From Alphaproteobacteria bacterium (GTDB lineage Bacteria > Pseudomonadota > Alphaproteobacteria > Micropepsales > Micropepsaceae): a stretch of DNA of 64,000 nucleotides. Below are positions 18,469 to 27,354 of this stretch, piece after piece. The first letter of the stretch is position 1. Each line of letters starts with the position of its first letter. The notes under the pieces are model-generated. The model searched no databases. It worked only from the letters and a program-made list of their open reading frames with translations, and had not been told where the DNA came from. Location of the stretch: the NCBI GenBank assembly GCA_025924715.1, contig JAICHV010000012.1, forward strand, positions 1 to 64,000. Direction: 5' to 3'. Made by a program: the position numbers and the translations under genes.

Positions 18469-19983
18469 ATGAACGCAATCGGTGAACTGTCACGATCGCT
18501 ATGGATGGAAGCGGGTTTTCCGCGCGGCCGCGCCCTGGCGGGAAATTTGGAGGTGGATGTGGCGGTGGTGGGGGCGGGAATTGCCGGCCTGTCCACCGCC
18601 TATGAGTTTGCCCGATTGGGTCGGCGGGTCGCGGTGTTCGACGCCGGCACGATTGCCGGCGGCATGACGGCGCGCACCAGCGCCCATCTGTCCTATGAAT
18701 CCGATGACTATTATCAAGAGCTGATACGCCTGCGCGGCGAGGACGAGGCGCGGCAATATTTCCAGAGTCAGAAAGCGGCGGTGGACCGGATCGAGCAGAT
18801 CGCGCTGCGCAAGGGAATCGATTGCGATTTCGCGCGCGTCGACGGTTATTTGTTCGCGAGCGGCGCATCCGACAACGGCTTGATCGAGAAAGAACGCGAG
18901 GCGGCGATGCGGGCGGGCTTTGCCGATGTCACCTTGCTGGAGAGTTTGCCCGGGCGGGCGACCGGCAAAGCGCTGCGCTTTCCAAATCAGGCGCGCTTTC
19001 ACCCGCTCAAATATCTGTCGGGCCTGGCAACCGCCTTGGCGCGCGGCGGTGTCGCGCTCTATGAGCAGACCCGCATCGTTTCTTTCCGGGAAAAAGATGG
19101 ACAGGTCACGCTTCAAAGCGCGGGCGGTCAAACCATTCGCGCCGGCGTTGCCGTGGCCGCCACCAATTCGCCGGTGAACGACTTTGTGGCGATCCACACC
19201 AAACAGGCGCCCTATCGCACTTATGTGTTTGCCGCGCCGGTCGCCAAGGGCACGGTGCCCGATTGCCTGTTCTGGGATACGCAGGATCCTTATCATTATG
19301 TCCGCCTGCAGCCGCGCCAGGAGGACGACTTGTTGATTGTCGGCGGTGAGGATCACAAATCGGGCGTGGTGGCGGATGGCGAGCTGCGTATTGCCGCGCT
19401 GCGGGACTGGGCGGAAGAGCTCTTCGGACCCCTGGGCGAAACCGAATTTGCCTGGTCCGGCCAAGTCTATGAGCCGGTCGACGCCGTGCCCTTCGCCGGG
19501 CGCAATCCGGGCAATGACAACATCTATGTCATCACCGGCGATTCCGGCGAGGGTCTGACCACGGGCGTCGCCGGCGCCATAATCGTCGCGGCCCTGGCGC
19601 AACAGGGCCAATGCCCATGGGCGCCGGTCTATGATCCGGGCCGAAAAACGGTGAAGGCGCTGGGTGAATTCATCAAGGAGAATGCCGGCGTCGCCAAGGA
19701 CATGGCTCAGCATCTCACCGGCGGCGAAGTCGCCAGCCTGGCGGATATCGCGCCGGGACAGGGCGCGCTGCTGCGTCTGCACGGCGAAAAAGTCGCCGCC
19801 TATCGCGACGACGACGGCCGCCTGCACATCGTATCGGCCAGTTGCAGCCATGCCGGCTGCGTGGTCCATTTCAATCCGTTCGAGCGTTGTTGGGATTGTC
19901 CCTGCCACGGCTCGCAGTTCGGAACCGACGGGCAGGTGCTGGCCGGCCCGGCGCTAAAGCCGCTGGCGTCCCGTCAAGCCTGA
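18469..19983 (+). CDS. FAD-dependent oxidoreductase with C-terminal Rieske [2Fe-2S] domain
   Basis: The ATG at 18469 follows GGAGG by 5 nt and gives 504 residues. Residues ~25-400 form a DAO-type FAD domain (VVGAGIAGLSTAYEFARLG, then GGMTARTSAHLS, and GDSGEGLTTGVAGA near the end). Residues ~410-504 form a Rieske domain with both ligand pairs: CSHAGC and CPCHGSQF, that is C-x-H ... C-x2-H. The arrangement resembles Bacillus YhfW-type proteins of unknown substrate. A soluble electron-transfer oxidase or dehydrogenase is likely. It lies 120 nt after dgoA with its own strong ribosome binding site, so membership of the dgo operon is uncertain. Confidence 0.9.
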   Translation: MNAIGELSRSLWMEAGFPRGRALAGNLEVDVAVVGAGIAGLSTAYEFARLGRRVAVFDAGTIAGGMTARTSAHLSYESDDYYQELIRLRGEDEARQYFQSQKAAVDRIEQIALRKGIDCDFARVDGYLFASGASDNGLIEKEREAAMRAGFADVTLLESLPGRATGKALRFPNQARFHPLKYLSGLATALARGGVALYEQTRIVSFREKDGQVTLQSAGGQTIRAGVAVAATNSPVNDFVAIHTKQAPYRTYVFAAPVAKGTVPDCLFWDTQDPYHYVRLQPRQEDDLLIVGGEDHKSGVVADGELRIAALRDWAEELFGPLGETEFAWSGQVYEPVDAVPFAGRNPGNDNIYVITGDSGEGLTTGVAGAIIVAALAQQGQCPWAPVYDPGRKTVKALGEFIKENAGVAKDMAQHLTGGEVASLADIAPGQGALLRLHGEKVAAYRDDDGRLHIVSASCSHAGCVVHFNPFERCWDCPCHGSQFGTDGQVLAGPALKPLASRQA

Positions 19984-20156
19984 CACGAAAATCCGCTCGC
20001 CGCGTGATGCCCGCCCTTGCCGCCCATGCGAAAGCCCGCGCCTGGTAAAAAAAAAGTTCCGAAAAAACCAACACAAGAAAAATCGGCTGGCGTCTTTGCC
20101 TTTGTTAAGGCGGCCGATCGCGGATGGATCATACTGCCCGCGTTGGGACTGGAGTA

Positions 20157-20393
20157 ATGTGCGGATTTGCACAGCGGATGGCGAAAGCCGCCGCGGCATC
20201 CGGCGAGGGGGATTGCGTGATCACATTTGAAATTCGCTTGAAAGAAGAGCGGCCGGCGGCCTCGCTATTGTTCGTTACCGCACGGTCGAGCGATGTCGAG
20301 GCGGTCGAACAGGCGCGCCGGCTGTTGGAGCGCCATCCCGAATATGACACCGCGGAAATCTGGAACGGCATGAAAATGATCCGCCAGATTTAA
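20157..20393 (+). CDS. small conserved-looking protein, paralogous to 48902-49177
   Basis: The 78-residue protein of unknown function starts at ATG 20157 after GGAG with short spacing. A GTG at 20217 preceded by GAGGGG is a real alternative and would give 58 residues. The core reads ITFEIRL ... EAVEQARRLLERHPEYDTAEIWNGMKMIRQI (the last part split as EIWNGMKMIRQI). The same layout occurs at 48902: an initial strand, a central helix with AR-x-L, then a strand VVVRNGVRFMRKI. A strong terminator follows about 70 nt later, so it is a monocistronic unit. Confidence 0.6.
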   Translation: MCGFAQRMAKAAAASGEGDCVITFEIRLKEERPAASLLFVTARSSDVEAVEQARRLLERHPEYDTAEIWNGMKMIRQI

Positions 20394-20465
20394 CGCCTCT
20401 CAACAAAGATTGGCGACGGAACCGCTGCGCTTCGTTAAATCCGTAAAGTGTCACTTACCCATCTT

Positions 20466-20494
20466 GCCGGTGCCTCTGCACCGGGGCTTTTTTT
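20466..20494 (+). terminator. Rho-independent terminator
   Basis: The 7-bp stem CCGGTGC / GCACCGG with loop CTCT is followed by GGCTTTTTTT. It ends the small gene at 20157 and sits just before the stop codon of the convergent Crp/Fnr gene. Confidence 0.85.
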
Positions 20495-20496
20495 GG

Positions 20497-21237
20497 TCAG
20501 GGCGTGCGCGCCAGGCGGCGCATGACGCCAAGATAAGTGGGGTCAAAACCCGCTTCCTGACGCAGGCCCTCCCAGTCATAGACGATGACGCGGTGATCCT
20601 TCAGGTCCAGCAGGCCCTCCCGGCGCAGTTCCTGCACCACCCGATTGACATGCACACTGGAAACGCCGGTCGCCTCGGCAAGATGGGTCTGGGTGACGGG
20701 GAACGCAAACTCGAAGCTGCCCTGCGGCTCGGCCAGGTTTCGCTGCGCCATTTCGCAGAGAAGATGCGCCAGTCTTTGTTTGGCCGGGCGCAGGCCCACA
20801 TTCACGATCCATTCCGCGGCGATATTGGCGTCGCTGACGATTTCGCGCCACAGGGCTTGCGCAATGCCGGGGAAGTGGGTGAACAACTCGCGCAGATCGC
20901 TGCGGGAGACCCGTAGAACGCGGCAATTGCTGATCGCGTGAAGCGTGGTCACGGCGCGCTGCACCATCAAGGATTGCAGATCGGGCATGTCGCCGGGAAT
21001 GTAGAAAGCGGTGATCTGACGGCCGCCATCGGCTGTATGTCCGGTGCGGGCGATCAATCCTTCCATCACCACACAGCAGGAAGCGACTTCGGCGCCGCGA
21101 TGTACCAGATCGCCATGGGCCCCCGCGCGGGCCTGGCTCCAGCCCAGTGCAAGGATGGCGTCCTGTTCTTTGTCGGTGAGATGGGTATGCGACAAAAGCC
21201 TGTCGAGCAGAATGCGAGCGCTGGCGGATGCCTGCAT
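20497..21237 (-). CDS. Crp/Fnr family transcriptional regulator
   Basis: The ATG at 21237 (MQASASARILLDRLL) gives 246 residues, the usual length for this subgroup; the frame continues upstream to 21414 and the start is not fixed by a good ribosome binding site. The N-terminal cyclic-nucleotide-binding fold has GDMPDLQSLMV in place of the canonical cAMP phosphate-binding cassette, so cAMP binding is doubtful. There is no Fnr-type N-terminal cysteine cluster. The C-terminal winged helix has THLAEATGVSSVHVNRVVQ. The effector and targets are unknown. Confidence 0.88.
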   Translation of the reverse strand: MQASASARILLDRLLSHTHLTDKEQDAILALGWSQARAGAHGDLVHRGAEVASCCVVMEGLIARTGHTADGGRQITAFYIPGDMPDLQSLMVQRAVTTLHAISNCRVLRVSRSDLRELFTHFPGIAQALWREIVSDANIAAEWIVNVGLRPAKQRLAHLLCEMAQRNLAEPQGSFEFAFPVTQTHLAEATGVSSVHVNRVVQELRREGLLDLKDHRVIVYDWEGLRQEAGFDPTYLGVMRRLARTP

Positions 21238-21871
21238 GAGATCTATGCCCGAAGGACACAAGGAGTCTTGAATTTTAACAGGACGTGCGCGGATCACAAC
21301 GTGCGCAGGGCGCGCCAAAACGGTGTGCCGACCATTGTACAATTCCGACATATGAACATGGCGCCTGCCAAACCTGTCGCTTGCCGGTTTGGTGCTCTTC
21401 TCGTTCCGTCGCAAAGCGCGCGCGAGGGCGATAATGCCTTGCCGCCATGATCACGATTCGGCAAGGCCGCTTGCGCGCAGCCGCGCCAATCAGCATGCCG
21501 GCCATCCCGTTTGCGTTGGGACGCGTCCCATTTCGCCGGTAACGGTATTTGTTGCGACGCAGCATAAGCAGGCTGTGCACCGCGCCGGGTGCCAAAGCCA
21601 GGGCGGAAAAGCGCCTCCGGCTGGCCCTTTACCGCAAAAAGGAGGCCGGCCGGATTGACGCTGCGCTGGCGCCCTGTCAAAAGCTGTGTTAACAATCTAG
21701 TTAATTCATTGCGCGGCACCAGACCGACACCGGGGGACGAGGGATTTTCACGCCAGGTTCACGCCAAAGCTTCGCCAGTCCATCCGCCATCGCGGATCGC
21801 GCGACCACGACATGCAGTGAAAGATATCAACCATCGGTCCGCAGGGCCGAAATCGAAAGAAGGGGAACGAC
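21238..21871. other. 634-nt intergenic region upstream of the TonB-receptor gene
   Basis: I see no convincing gene here; the overlapping frames on both strands look like G+C-driven open frames. It separates the regulator (minus) and the receptor (plus), so it must hold both promoters. The one notable element is a perfect 14-nt palindrome TGGGACGCGTCCCA at 21517-21530. It has the size and symmetry of a LacI-type or similar operator. Before the receptor ATG is AAGGGG at a good distance. Confidence 0.4.
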
Positions 21872-24800
21872 ATGAAATTCTCTGGCGGAAATAGCAGCAG
21901 GAAGTCGCGGCTCTATGGCAGCACTGCCATCGCTGCTCTGGCGCTGATCCCGCTGGCGGCTTCCGCGCAGCCGACCAGCCAGGCGACGGAGACCGTCACC
22001 GTAACCGGCACCATCATTCGCGGCGCAGGCCCGACCGGTTCGAATTTGATCACCTTCGATCGCAGCCAGATCGAAGCGACCGGCGCCACGACCGTCAGCC
22101 AAGTGCTGGCTGACATTCCCGGCCTCAACAATTTCGGCAGCGCCGGGCAGGGCGCGCAGAACTCCGCCGATCCCGGAGGCGCCTCGTCCCCCACCATTCA
22201 CAGCCTGGGCAGCTCTGCCTCCAACGGCACGCTGGTCCTGGTCGACAACCACCGGCTGCCTTATACCGGCATTCAGCACAACACCATCGATCCCAGCGCC
22301 GTTCCCGTCATCGCCCTGCAACGCGTCGAAGTGCTGCCGGACGGCGCCTCCTCGACCTATGGCTCGGACGCGGTTGCCGGCGTCTTGAACTTCATCACCC
22401 GCAAGAATTTCACGGGTGTGGAGTTCAGCGCCCAATACGGCATGGCCGATCATTACGAGAGCTTCAGCGCCGGCGCGCTGTTCGGCCATGACTGGGGAAC
22501 CGGCTCGGCCATGCTGGCTTATGAATATGTCTCCAAGTCGCAATTCTCCAATGGCTGGCGCTCCTTTCAGACCGCGCGTCAGGACATTCGTCTGGGTGCG
22601 ATGTCCGATCCTTGCTCTTTCGCGGCCTCGCTTTGCACCAACGGCACGCCCAACGCTTTTGCCGCGAACACCGCCACGGCCACGAACTTTCTGGCCACCA
22701 CGCCTGACAACACCCATGGCACGACCGGGCCGTACGGCGTCGCCGTTCCGGCCTCGCCCTCGCGCGGCAGCAATTTCCAGAACTTCAGCTGCCCGACCGC
22801 CACGATCAGCGCGACCAGCGGCTCGGCCAGCTTCCTCTATCCCTATAACAGCAATGTCTCCATCACCAATGCCGGCGTGAATCCCTCCAACGGCGTCTGC
22901 GACGAAAACAGCTATGGTTCCTGGCTGCCTTCGGAAACCCGCAACACCATCTTCATGTCGTTCAAGCAGCAGATCGGCGACAGCATCGCGCTGACCGCGG
23001 ATTTCGATTATTCGACGCGTTTCGAAAGCCAGATAAACCCCAAGGGCACGACCGGCAGTCCGGTGACAGTGTTCGGTCCCACCTCGGGCAAGGGCACGCC
23101 GACGGCCTTTTCGCCGACCACCGGCCTTCCCACCGCCACCCTGACCACGGGCGGGCAGATCAATCCGTTCTACACCGTCGGCAGCACCGGTCTTTCCACG
23201 TCTGCCACCCGCATCAATTATGATTTCACGCCGCTTCTGATCGGGGCCGGGCTGCCGGCGACGCTGGAAAAGACGGGCGACACAGTGGCCTTCGCCGATC
23301 TCGGCCTGACCTGGGATATGGGGAATGATTGGGAGCTCGATCTGGGCGGCACCTTCGGCGTCGATTATGATTTCGACCGCTCCACCCACTCGCTCTGTAT
23401 GGCCTGCGCCTATTTGGCCCTGAACGGGACCACCAATTTCCAGGGCAACCCGAACATATCGGTGGCCACCAGCGCCATCGCCGATCCGTCCGGTCTGAAC
23501 ACCATCCTGGCGGAAAGCCGTTCGCTCACCACCGCCAATGCGCTTGACGTATGGGACCCGCCGGGCGCCACCAACAAGACCTCGGCGACGGTGTTGCAGC
23601 AATTGAACAGCGGCTTTTCCAACACCACCGCCACGCAAGGCATCCAGGACTTCAACATCATCCTCCATGGCGCGCCCTTCGCGATGCCGGCCGGTGCGGT
23701 GAAATTCGCGCTTGGCGGCGAGTTCATGCATACGACCGATCAGCAATTGCAGAACACCGCCAGCTCGGCGCTGGGACCGCAGTCGGTCGCCTCGCCGACC
23801 GTCAATCTTTTCTATGGCCGCACCGTCTGGTCGGGCTTCATGGAAATTCTGGTCCCCCTGGTCAGCCCGGAAATGAACGTGCCGCTGGTCCAGAAACTGG
23901 ATCTGGACGTTTCCGGCCGCGTCGACCAGTACACCACCTATGGCGGCACCAAGAATCCCAAGGTCGGTTTCACCTGGGATATCACCGATGGCCTGCGCGG
24001 CCGCGGCAGCTTCGGCACCTCTTTCACCGTGCCGGCTTTCGCCTCGGGTGGCCAGTCCAAGACCGGCATCACCTCGCAATCGGCGACCAGCACCGGCGGT
24101 ACGCCGAGTCTGGCGATTCCCTTCAACGACAAGAGCTATAATGGCGGCGCGGGCGTGGCGGGCACCTGGGTCGGCAGTGCAACCACCTGCGCCCAAGCGG
24201 GCTCGACCCCGGTCGACGCAAACAATCAGGCCCAAGCGGCGCCCTATACCAACGCCGTGGCCTGTCTGGTCAATTCCAACAACAATCCCGGCATCCAATA
24301 CGCCGCCGGCGGCAAGCCGGGTCTGAGGCCCGAGATCGGCATGACCTATTCGGCCGGGTTTGATTTCGATCTGGGCAAATTCATGCCCTTGTTCGAAGGC
24401 CTGACCGGCGAGGTGACCTATTACCAGGCCAAATATGCCGGCCTGGTCACCTCCATTGGTTTGGCCACAGCCCAGCCGGGGCTGACCTATTTCGCCCCGG
24501 TGGGCGGCTGGACCCAGTCCAGTCCCTTCATCACCAATGTGTTGTCGACGGGTTATCCGCTCACCAGCACCTTGCCCAGCACGATCTGGACTTTCTTCGA
24601 CGGACGGCAGACCAACGCCTATACGCTGTGGCAGAACGGTTTGGACTACGGCATCCATTATGTGTTCAGCACCGACTGGGGCACCTTCCATGCCGGCATC
24701 AATGGCAACGAAATCCTGCGCTTCACGCAGCGCAATGAAGGGCCCAACAATCCGCTGATCGACATCAAGAACGGCAAGGCCGGCAGCTCGGGCCGTTTTG

Positions 24801-25183
24801 CCGGCCAGGAAATGACCTGGCGGGCGACCGCGGGCTGGAATCAAGGGCCCTATCAGGTGCAAGTGTCGTTCAACTTCCAGAGCCCGTATTTCGCTTCGGT
24901 GACGGCATTCCCCTACAACCGGGTCACCTCTTTCGATCCCGGGCCGCAAGCCGGCGTCAACCCCGGCAATCTGCAGAAAATCGAACCGCTGAAAACCTTC
25001 GACCTGACGGCGGGTTATGTGATCCCGGGCGGCTGGTACCAGCCTCTGGAAGGCACCCAGCTCACGCTCAGCGTCACGAATCTGTTCGACACCGATCCGC
25101 CGTTCCAGGACAATGCCAATGGTTTTGGACCCGGCAGCCAGCTCGGCCGGCTCGTCACCATCAGCTTGAAGAAGAGCTTCTGA
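21872..25183 (+). CDS. TonB-dependent outer membrane receptor
   Basis: The 1103-residue protein has a signal peptide (Arg-rich start, then AIAALALIPLAASAQ). A TonB-box-like ETVTVTGTII follows directly. The plug domain comes next (SQVLADIPGLNNFG ... LVLVDNHRLPYTG ... VEVLPDGASSTYGSDAVAGVLNF), then a large 22-strand barrel with long, Thr/Ser/Asn-rich loops. The protein ends in LVTISLKKSF with the terminal Phe needed by the BAM machinery. Such receptors take up siderophores, vitamins, glycans or cofactors using TonB energy. The long loops fit large or complex substrates. The next gene encodes a PQQ dehydrogenase, so a carbohydrate or PQQ-related substrate is conceivable but unproven. Confidence 0.95.
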   Translation: MKFSGGNSSRKSRLYGSTAIAALALIPLAASAQPTSQATETVTVTGTIIRGAGPTGSNLITFDRSQIEATGATTVSQVLADIPGLNNFGSAGQGAQNSADPGGASSPTIHSLGSSASNGTLVLVDNHRLPYTGIQHNTIDPSAVPVIALQRVEVLPDGASSTYGSDAVAGVLNFITRKNFTGVEFSAQYGMADHYESFSAGALFGHDWGTGSAMLAYEYVSKSQFSNGWRSFQTARQDIRLGAMSDPCSFAASLCTNGTPNAFAANTATATNFLATTPDNTHGTTGPYGVAVPASPSRGSNFQNFSCPTATISATSGSASFLYPYNSNVSITNAGVNPSNGVCDENSYGSWLPSETRNTIFMSFKQQIGDSIALTADFDYSTRFESQINPKGTTGSPVTVFGPTSGKGTPTAFSPTTGLPTATLTTGGQINPFYTVGSTGLSTSATRINYDFTPLLIGAGLPATLEKTGDTVAFADLGLTWDMGNDWELDLGGTFGVDYDFDRSTHSLCMACAYLALNGTTNFQGNPNISVATSAIADPSGLNTILAESRSLTTANALDVWDPPGATNKTSATVLQQLNSGFSNTTATQGIQDFNIILHGAPFAMPAGAVKFALGGEFMHTTDQQLQNTASSALGPQSVASPTVNLFYGRTVWSGFMEILVPLVSPEMNVPLVQKLDLDVSGRVDQYTTYGGTKNPKVGFTWDITDGLRGRGSFGTSFTVPAFASGGQSKTGITSQSATSTGGTPSLAIPFNDKSYNGGAGVAGTWVGSATTCAQAGSTPVDANNQAQAAPYTNAVACLVNSNNNPGIQYAAGGKPGLRPEIGMTYSAGFDFDLGKFMPLFEGLTGEVTYYQAKYAGLVTSIGLATAQPGLTYFAPVGGWTQSSPFITNVLSTGYPLTSTLPSTIWTFFDGRQTNAYTLWQNGLDYGIHYVFSTDWGTFHAGINGNEILRFTQRNEGPNNPLIDIKNGKAGSSGRFAGQEMTWRATAGWNQGPYQVQVSFNFQSPYFASVTAFPYNRVTSFDPGPQAGVNPGNLQKIEPLKTFDLTAGYVIPGGWYQPLEGTQLTLSVTNLFDTDPPFQDNANGFGPGSQLGRLVTISLKKSF

Positions 25184-25205
25184 CGAGCGTTATTTTGAGC
25201 GGAAT

Positions 25206-25248
25206 GGTCCTGCGATCACCTAAGATGATCGCAGGACCTCGTCTTTTT
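25206..25248 (+). terminator. Terminator-type hairpin between the TonB receptor and quinoprotein genes
   Basis: The perfect 13-bp stem GGTCCTGCGATCA / TGATCGCAGGACC has a 7-nt loop and is followed by TCGTCTTTTT. It lies within the 85-nt gap before the PQQ-dehydrogenase ATG, leaving only about 20 nt for a start signal. It either ends the receptor transcript or works as a partial terminator that sets the ratio of the two products. Confidence 0.8.
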
Positions 25249-25268
25249 GAGATCATGAGAGCGCAGCC

Positions 25269-27344
25269 ATGAAATCCACCGCCACATCGATCTCTTTGCG
25301 GAAGATCTGTCTTCTGGGCGCGGCGGCGCTGAGCTTGCGCGGCGGCGAGCCGGCACAGGCGCAAGGCGGCGCGGATGCTCTGGCGTCCAAGGAATGGCCC
25401 GCTTACGGCCATGACGCCGGCGGCATGCGCTATTCCCCCCTGGCGCAAATCACCCGCGCCAATGTCTCGCGCCTGGCTGTCGCCTGGACCTATCATATGA
25501 AGAAGCCGGGCGATGGCGCCGATAGCGGCTTCGGCGGCGGTGGCCGCGGAGCGGGTGGTCCGCCGGGCGATCAAGTGGCGGCGCAGGCGGCCGAGGAAGG
25601 TGTGGCGCCGGCCCCTGCTCGCGGCCGCGGCGGCCGGGCGCCATCGGCATTCGCCATCGCCGAGGTCACGCCCTTGGTAATCCATGGCGTCATGTACATC
25701 ACCACGCCTTATGGGCGGGTCACGGCACTGGATCCCACCACCGGCACTGAAATCTGGTCTTACAAATTGCCCAGCGGGCAACCCGCTACGCGCGGCGTTT
25801 CTTATTTTCCCGGCGACAAAACCGTCTCACCGTTGATCGTGGTCGCCACCTCGGACGGCAAGCTGTTCACCCTGGACGCCAAATCCGGCGCGCTTAACCC
25901 GCGGTTCGGTGTCAATGGCGTGGTCGATCTCAACACACCCGACATCACCCACAATCTGCCGCGCGCCAGCGACGGCCAATCCTCGCCGCCGGCGATCTAC
26001 AAGAACTTGATTATTCTGGGCGGCCGCACCACCGAAAGTGGCGGCCCCGGGCCGGCCGGCGATGTGCGCGCTTTCGACATCCATGACGGCAGACTGGCAT
26101 GGACCTTTCATTCCATCCCCCAGCCGGGCGAACCCAATTTCGGCACCTGGGCAGGGGAAAGCGGCAAAATGCGCTCGGGCGTCAATGTCTGGGGGCTGAT
26201 CACCGTGGATGCCAAGCGCGGCATCGCCTATCTGCCCTTCGGCGCCCCGTCGGGCGACGCCTTTGGCGGCGACCGGCTGGGCGATGATCTTTATGGCTCC
26301 AGCATCGTCGCGGTCGATGCCGCAAGCGGAAAATATCTGTGGCATTTCCAGCTTGTGCATCACGACATCTGGGACTTCGACCTGGAAGCGCCGCCTTTGC
26401 TGATGGATGTGAAACGGGGCGGCAAAGTGATTCCCGCCGTCGCCGTGGTGGAAAAGAATTCTCTGCTCTATCTGCTCGACCGGGTGACCGGAAAGCCGAT
26501 TTATGGCGTCGAGGAGCGGCCCGTGCCGGCCAGCCAAGTGCCCGGGGAGATCACCTCTCCGACCCAGCCCTTCCCGGTCAAGCCCGCGGCGCTGGCGCGG
26601 CAGAGCATGACGATGGCCGACATCGCGACGGTGACGCCGGAACTGGAGGCGGCCTGCCGCAAATTGGTCGCCGACAATCACATCGAGATGGGCGGACCGT
26701 TCCTGCCGATGAGCTACAATCACGTGCGGGTGAATTTCCCCAGTTCGATCGGCGGCACCAATTGGGCGGGCGGCTCGTTCAATCCCAAGCTGGGCTATTT
26801 CTTCCTCAATGTCAGCGATCTGGGGCAGTTGCAGGGCTACAAGGACCCCGCCAGCGGTCCGGTCGGCGACATCGTCGGCACCAACCAGTTCACCGGCCGC
26901 TCCGGGCCCTATGTCAATCTGCAGCCCAGCGGCCGCTTCAAGGACAATGCCTCGAACATGCCCTGCAACCAGCCGCCCTGGGGCGAGATGGTGGCGGTGA
27001 ACGTCAATACCGGCGAGATCGCCTGGAAAGTGCCGCTGGGAATTACCGAAACCCTGCCGGCGGAAAAACAGAATACCGGGCGGCCTGGGATCGGTGGTTC
27101 GATCGCCACCGCCGGCGATCTGGTCTTTATCGGCGCCACCGATGACAACCGTTTTCGCGCCCTGGACGCGCGCAGCGGCAAGGAATTGTGGAGCGCCAAG
27201 ATGGACGCCGCCGCGGCCACGGTGCCCAGCACCTATCAGGGCAGGGATGGCCGGCAATATGTGGTGGTGACGGCGACGGGAAACAGCTTCGCGGCGGAGC
27301 CGGCCACCTCGGACGCGATCACCGCCTTCGCTTTGCCGAAATAG
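25269..27344 (+). CDS. PQQ-dependent (quinoprotein) dehydrogenase
   Basis: The 691-residue protein has an N-terminal signal-like segment and an eight-bladed beta-propeller of the quinoprotein alcohol/glucose dehydrogenase type. Visible elements include EWPAYGHDAGGMRYSPL at the start, ASDGQSSPPAI, YLWHFQLVHHDIWDFDLEAPP, and GRPGIGGSIATAGDLVFIGATDDN, typical of PQQ-binding tryptophan-docking blades. It lacks the five-helix membrane domain of E. coli Gcd, so it is periplasmic or secreted. It should oxidise an alcohol or aldose and pass electrons to the respiratory chain. A Gly/Ala/Arg/Pro-rich insert of about 45 residues (about 78-122, GFGGGGRGAGG ... ARGRGGRAP) interrupts the first and second blades. 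The ATG is 20 nt after a terminator-like hairpin. Confidence 0.92.
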   Translation: MKSTATSISLRKICLLGAAALSLRGGEPAQAQGGADALASKEWPAYGHDAGGMRYSPLAQITRANVSRLAVAWTYHMKKPGDGADSGFGGGGRGAGGPPGDQVAAQAAEEGVAPAPARGRGGRAPSAFAIAEVTPLVIHGVMYITTPYGRVTALDPTTGTEIWSYKLPSGQPATRGVSYFPGDKTVSPLIVVATSDGKLFTLDAKSGALNPRFGVNGVVDLNTPDITHNLPRASDGQSSPPAIYKNLIILGGRTTESGGPGPAGDVRAFDIHDGRLAWTFHSIPQPGEPNFGTWAGESGKMRSGVNVWGLITVDAKRGIAYLPFGAPSGDAFGGDRLGDDLYGSSIVAVDAASGKYLWHFQLVHHDIWDFDLEAPPLLMDVKRGGKVIPAVAVVEKNSLLYLLDRVTGKPIYGVEERPVPASQVPGEITSPTQPFPVKPAALARQSMTMADIATVTPELEAACRKLVADNHIEMGGPFLPMSYNHVRVNFPSSIGGTNWAGGSFNPKLGYFFLNVSDLGQLQGYKDPASGPVGDIVGTNQFTGRSGPYVNLQPSGRFKDNASNMPCNQPPWGEMVAVNVNTGEIAWKVPLGITETLPAEKQNTGRPGIGGSIATAGDLVFIGATDDNRFRALDARSGKELWSAKMDAAAATVPSTYQGRDGRQYVVVTATGNSFAAEPATSDAITAFALPK

Positions 27345-27354
27345 GTCTTGCGCC

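Noticed and set aside
21827-24949. A 1040-codon open frame on the minus strand antisense to the TonB receptor
   Set aside because: It has no recognisable domain and a composition rich in Gly/Arg/Ala, as expected for the complementary frame of a G+C-rich gene; the plus-strand receptor is unmistakable.
25827-27257. A 476-codon open frame antisense to the quinoprotein gene
   Set aside because: No motif, and the opposite strand encodes a full-length propeller enzyme.
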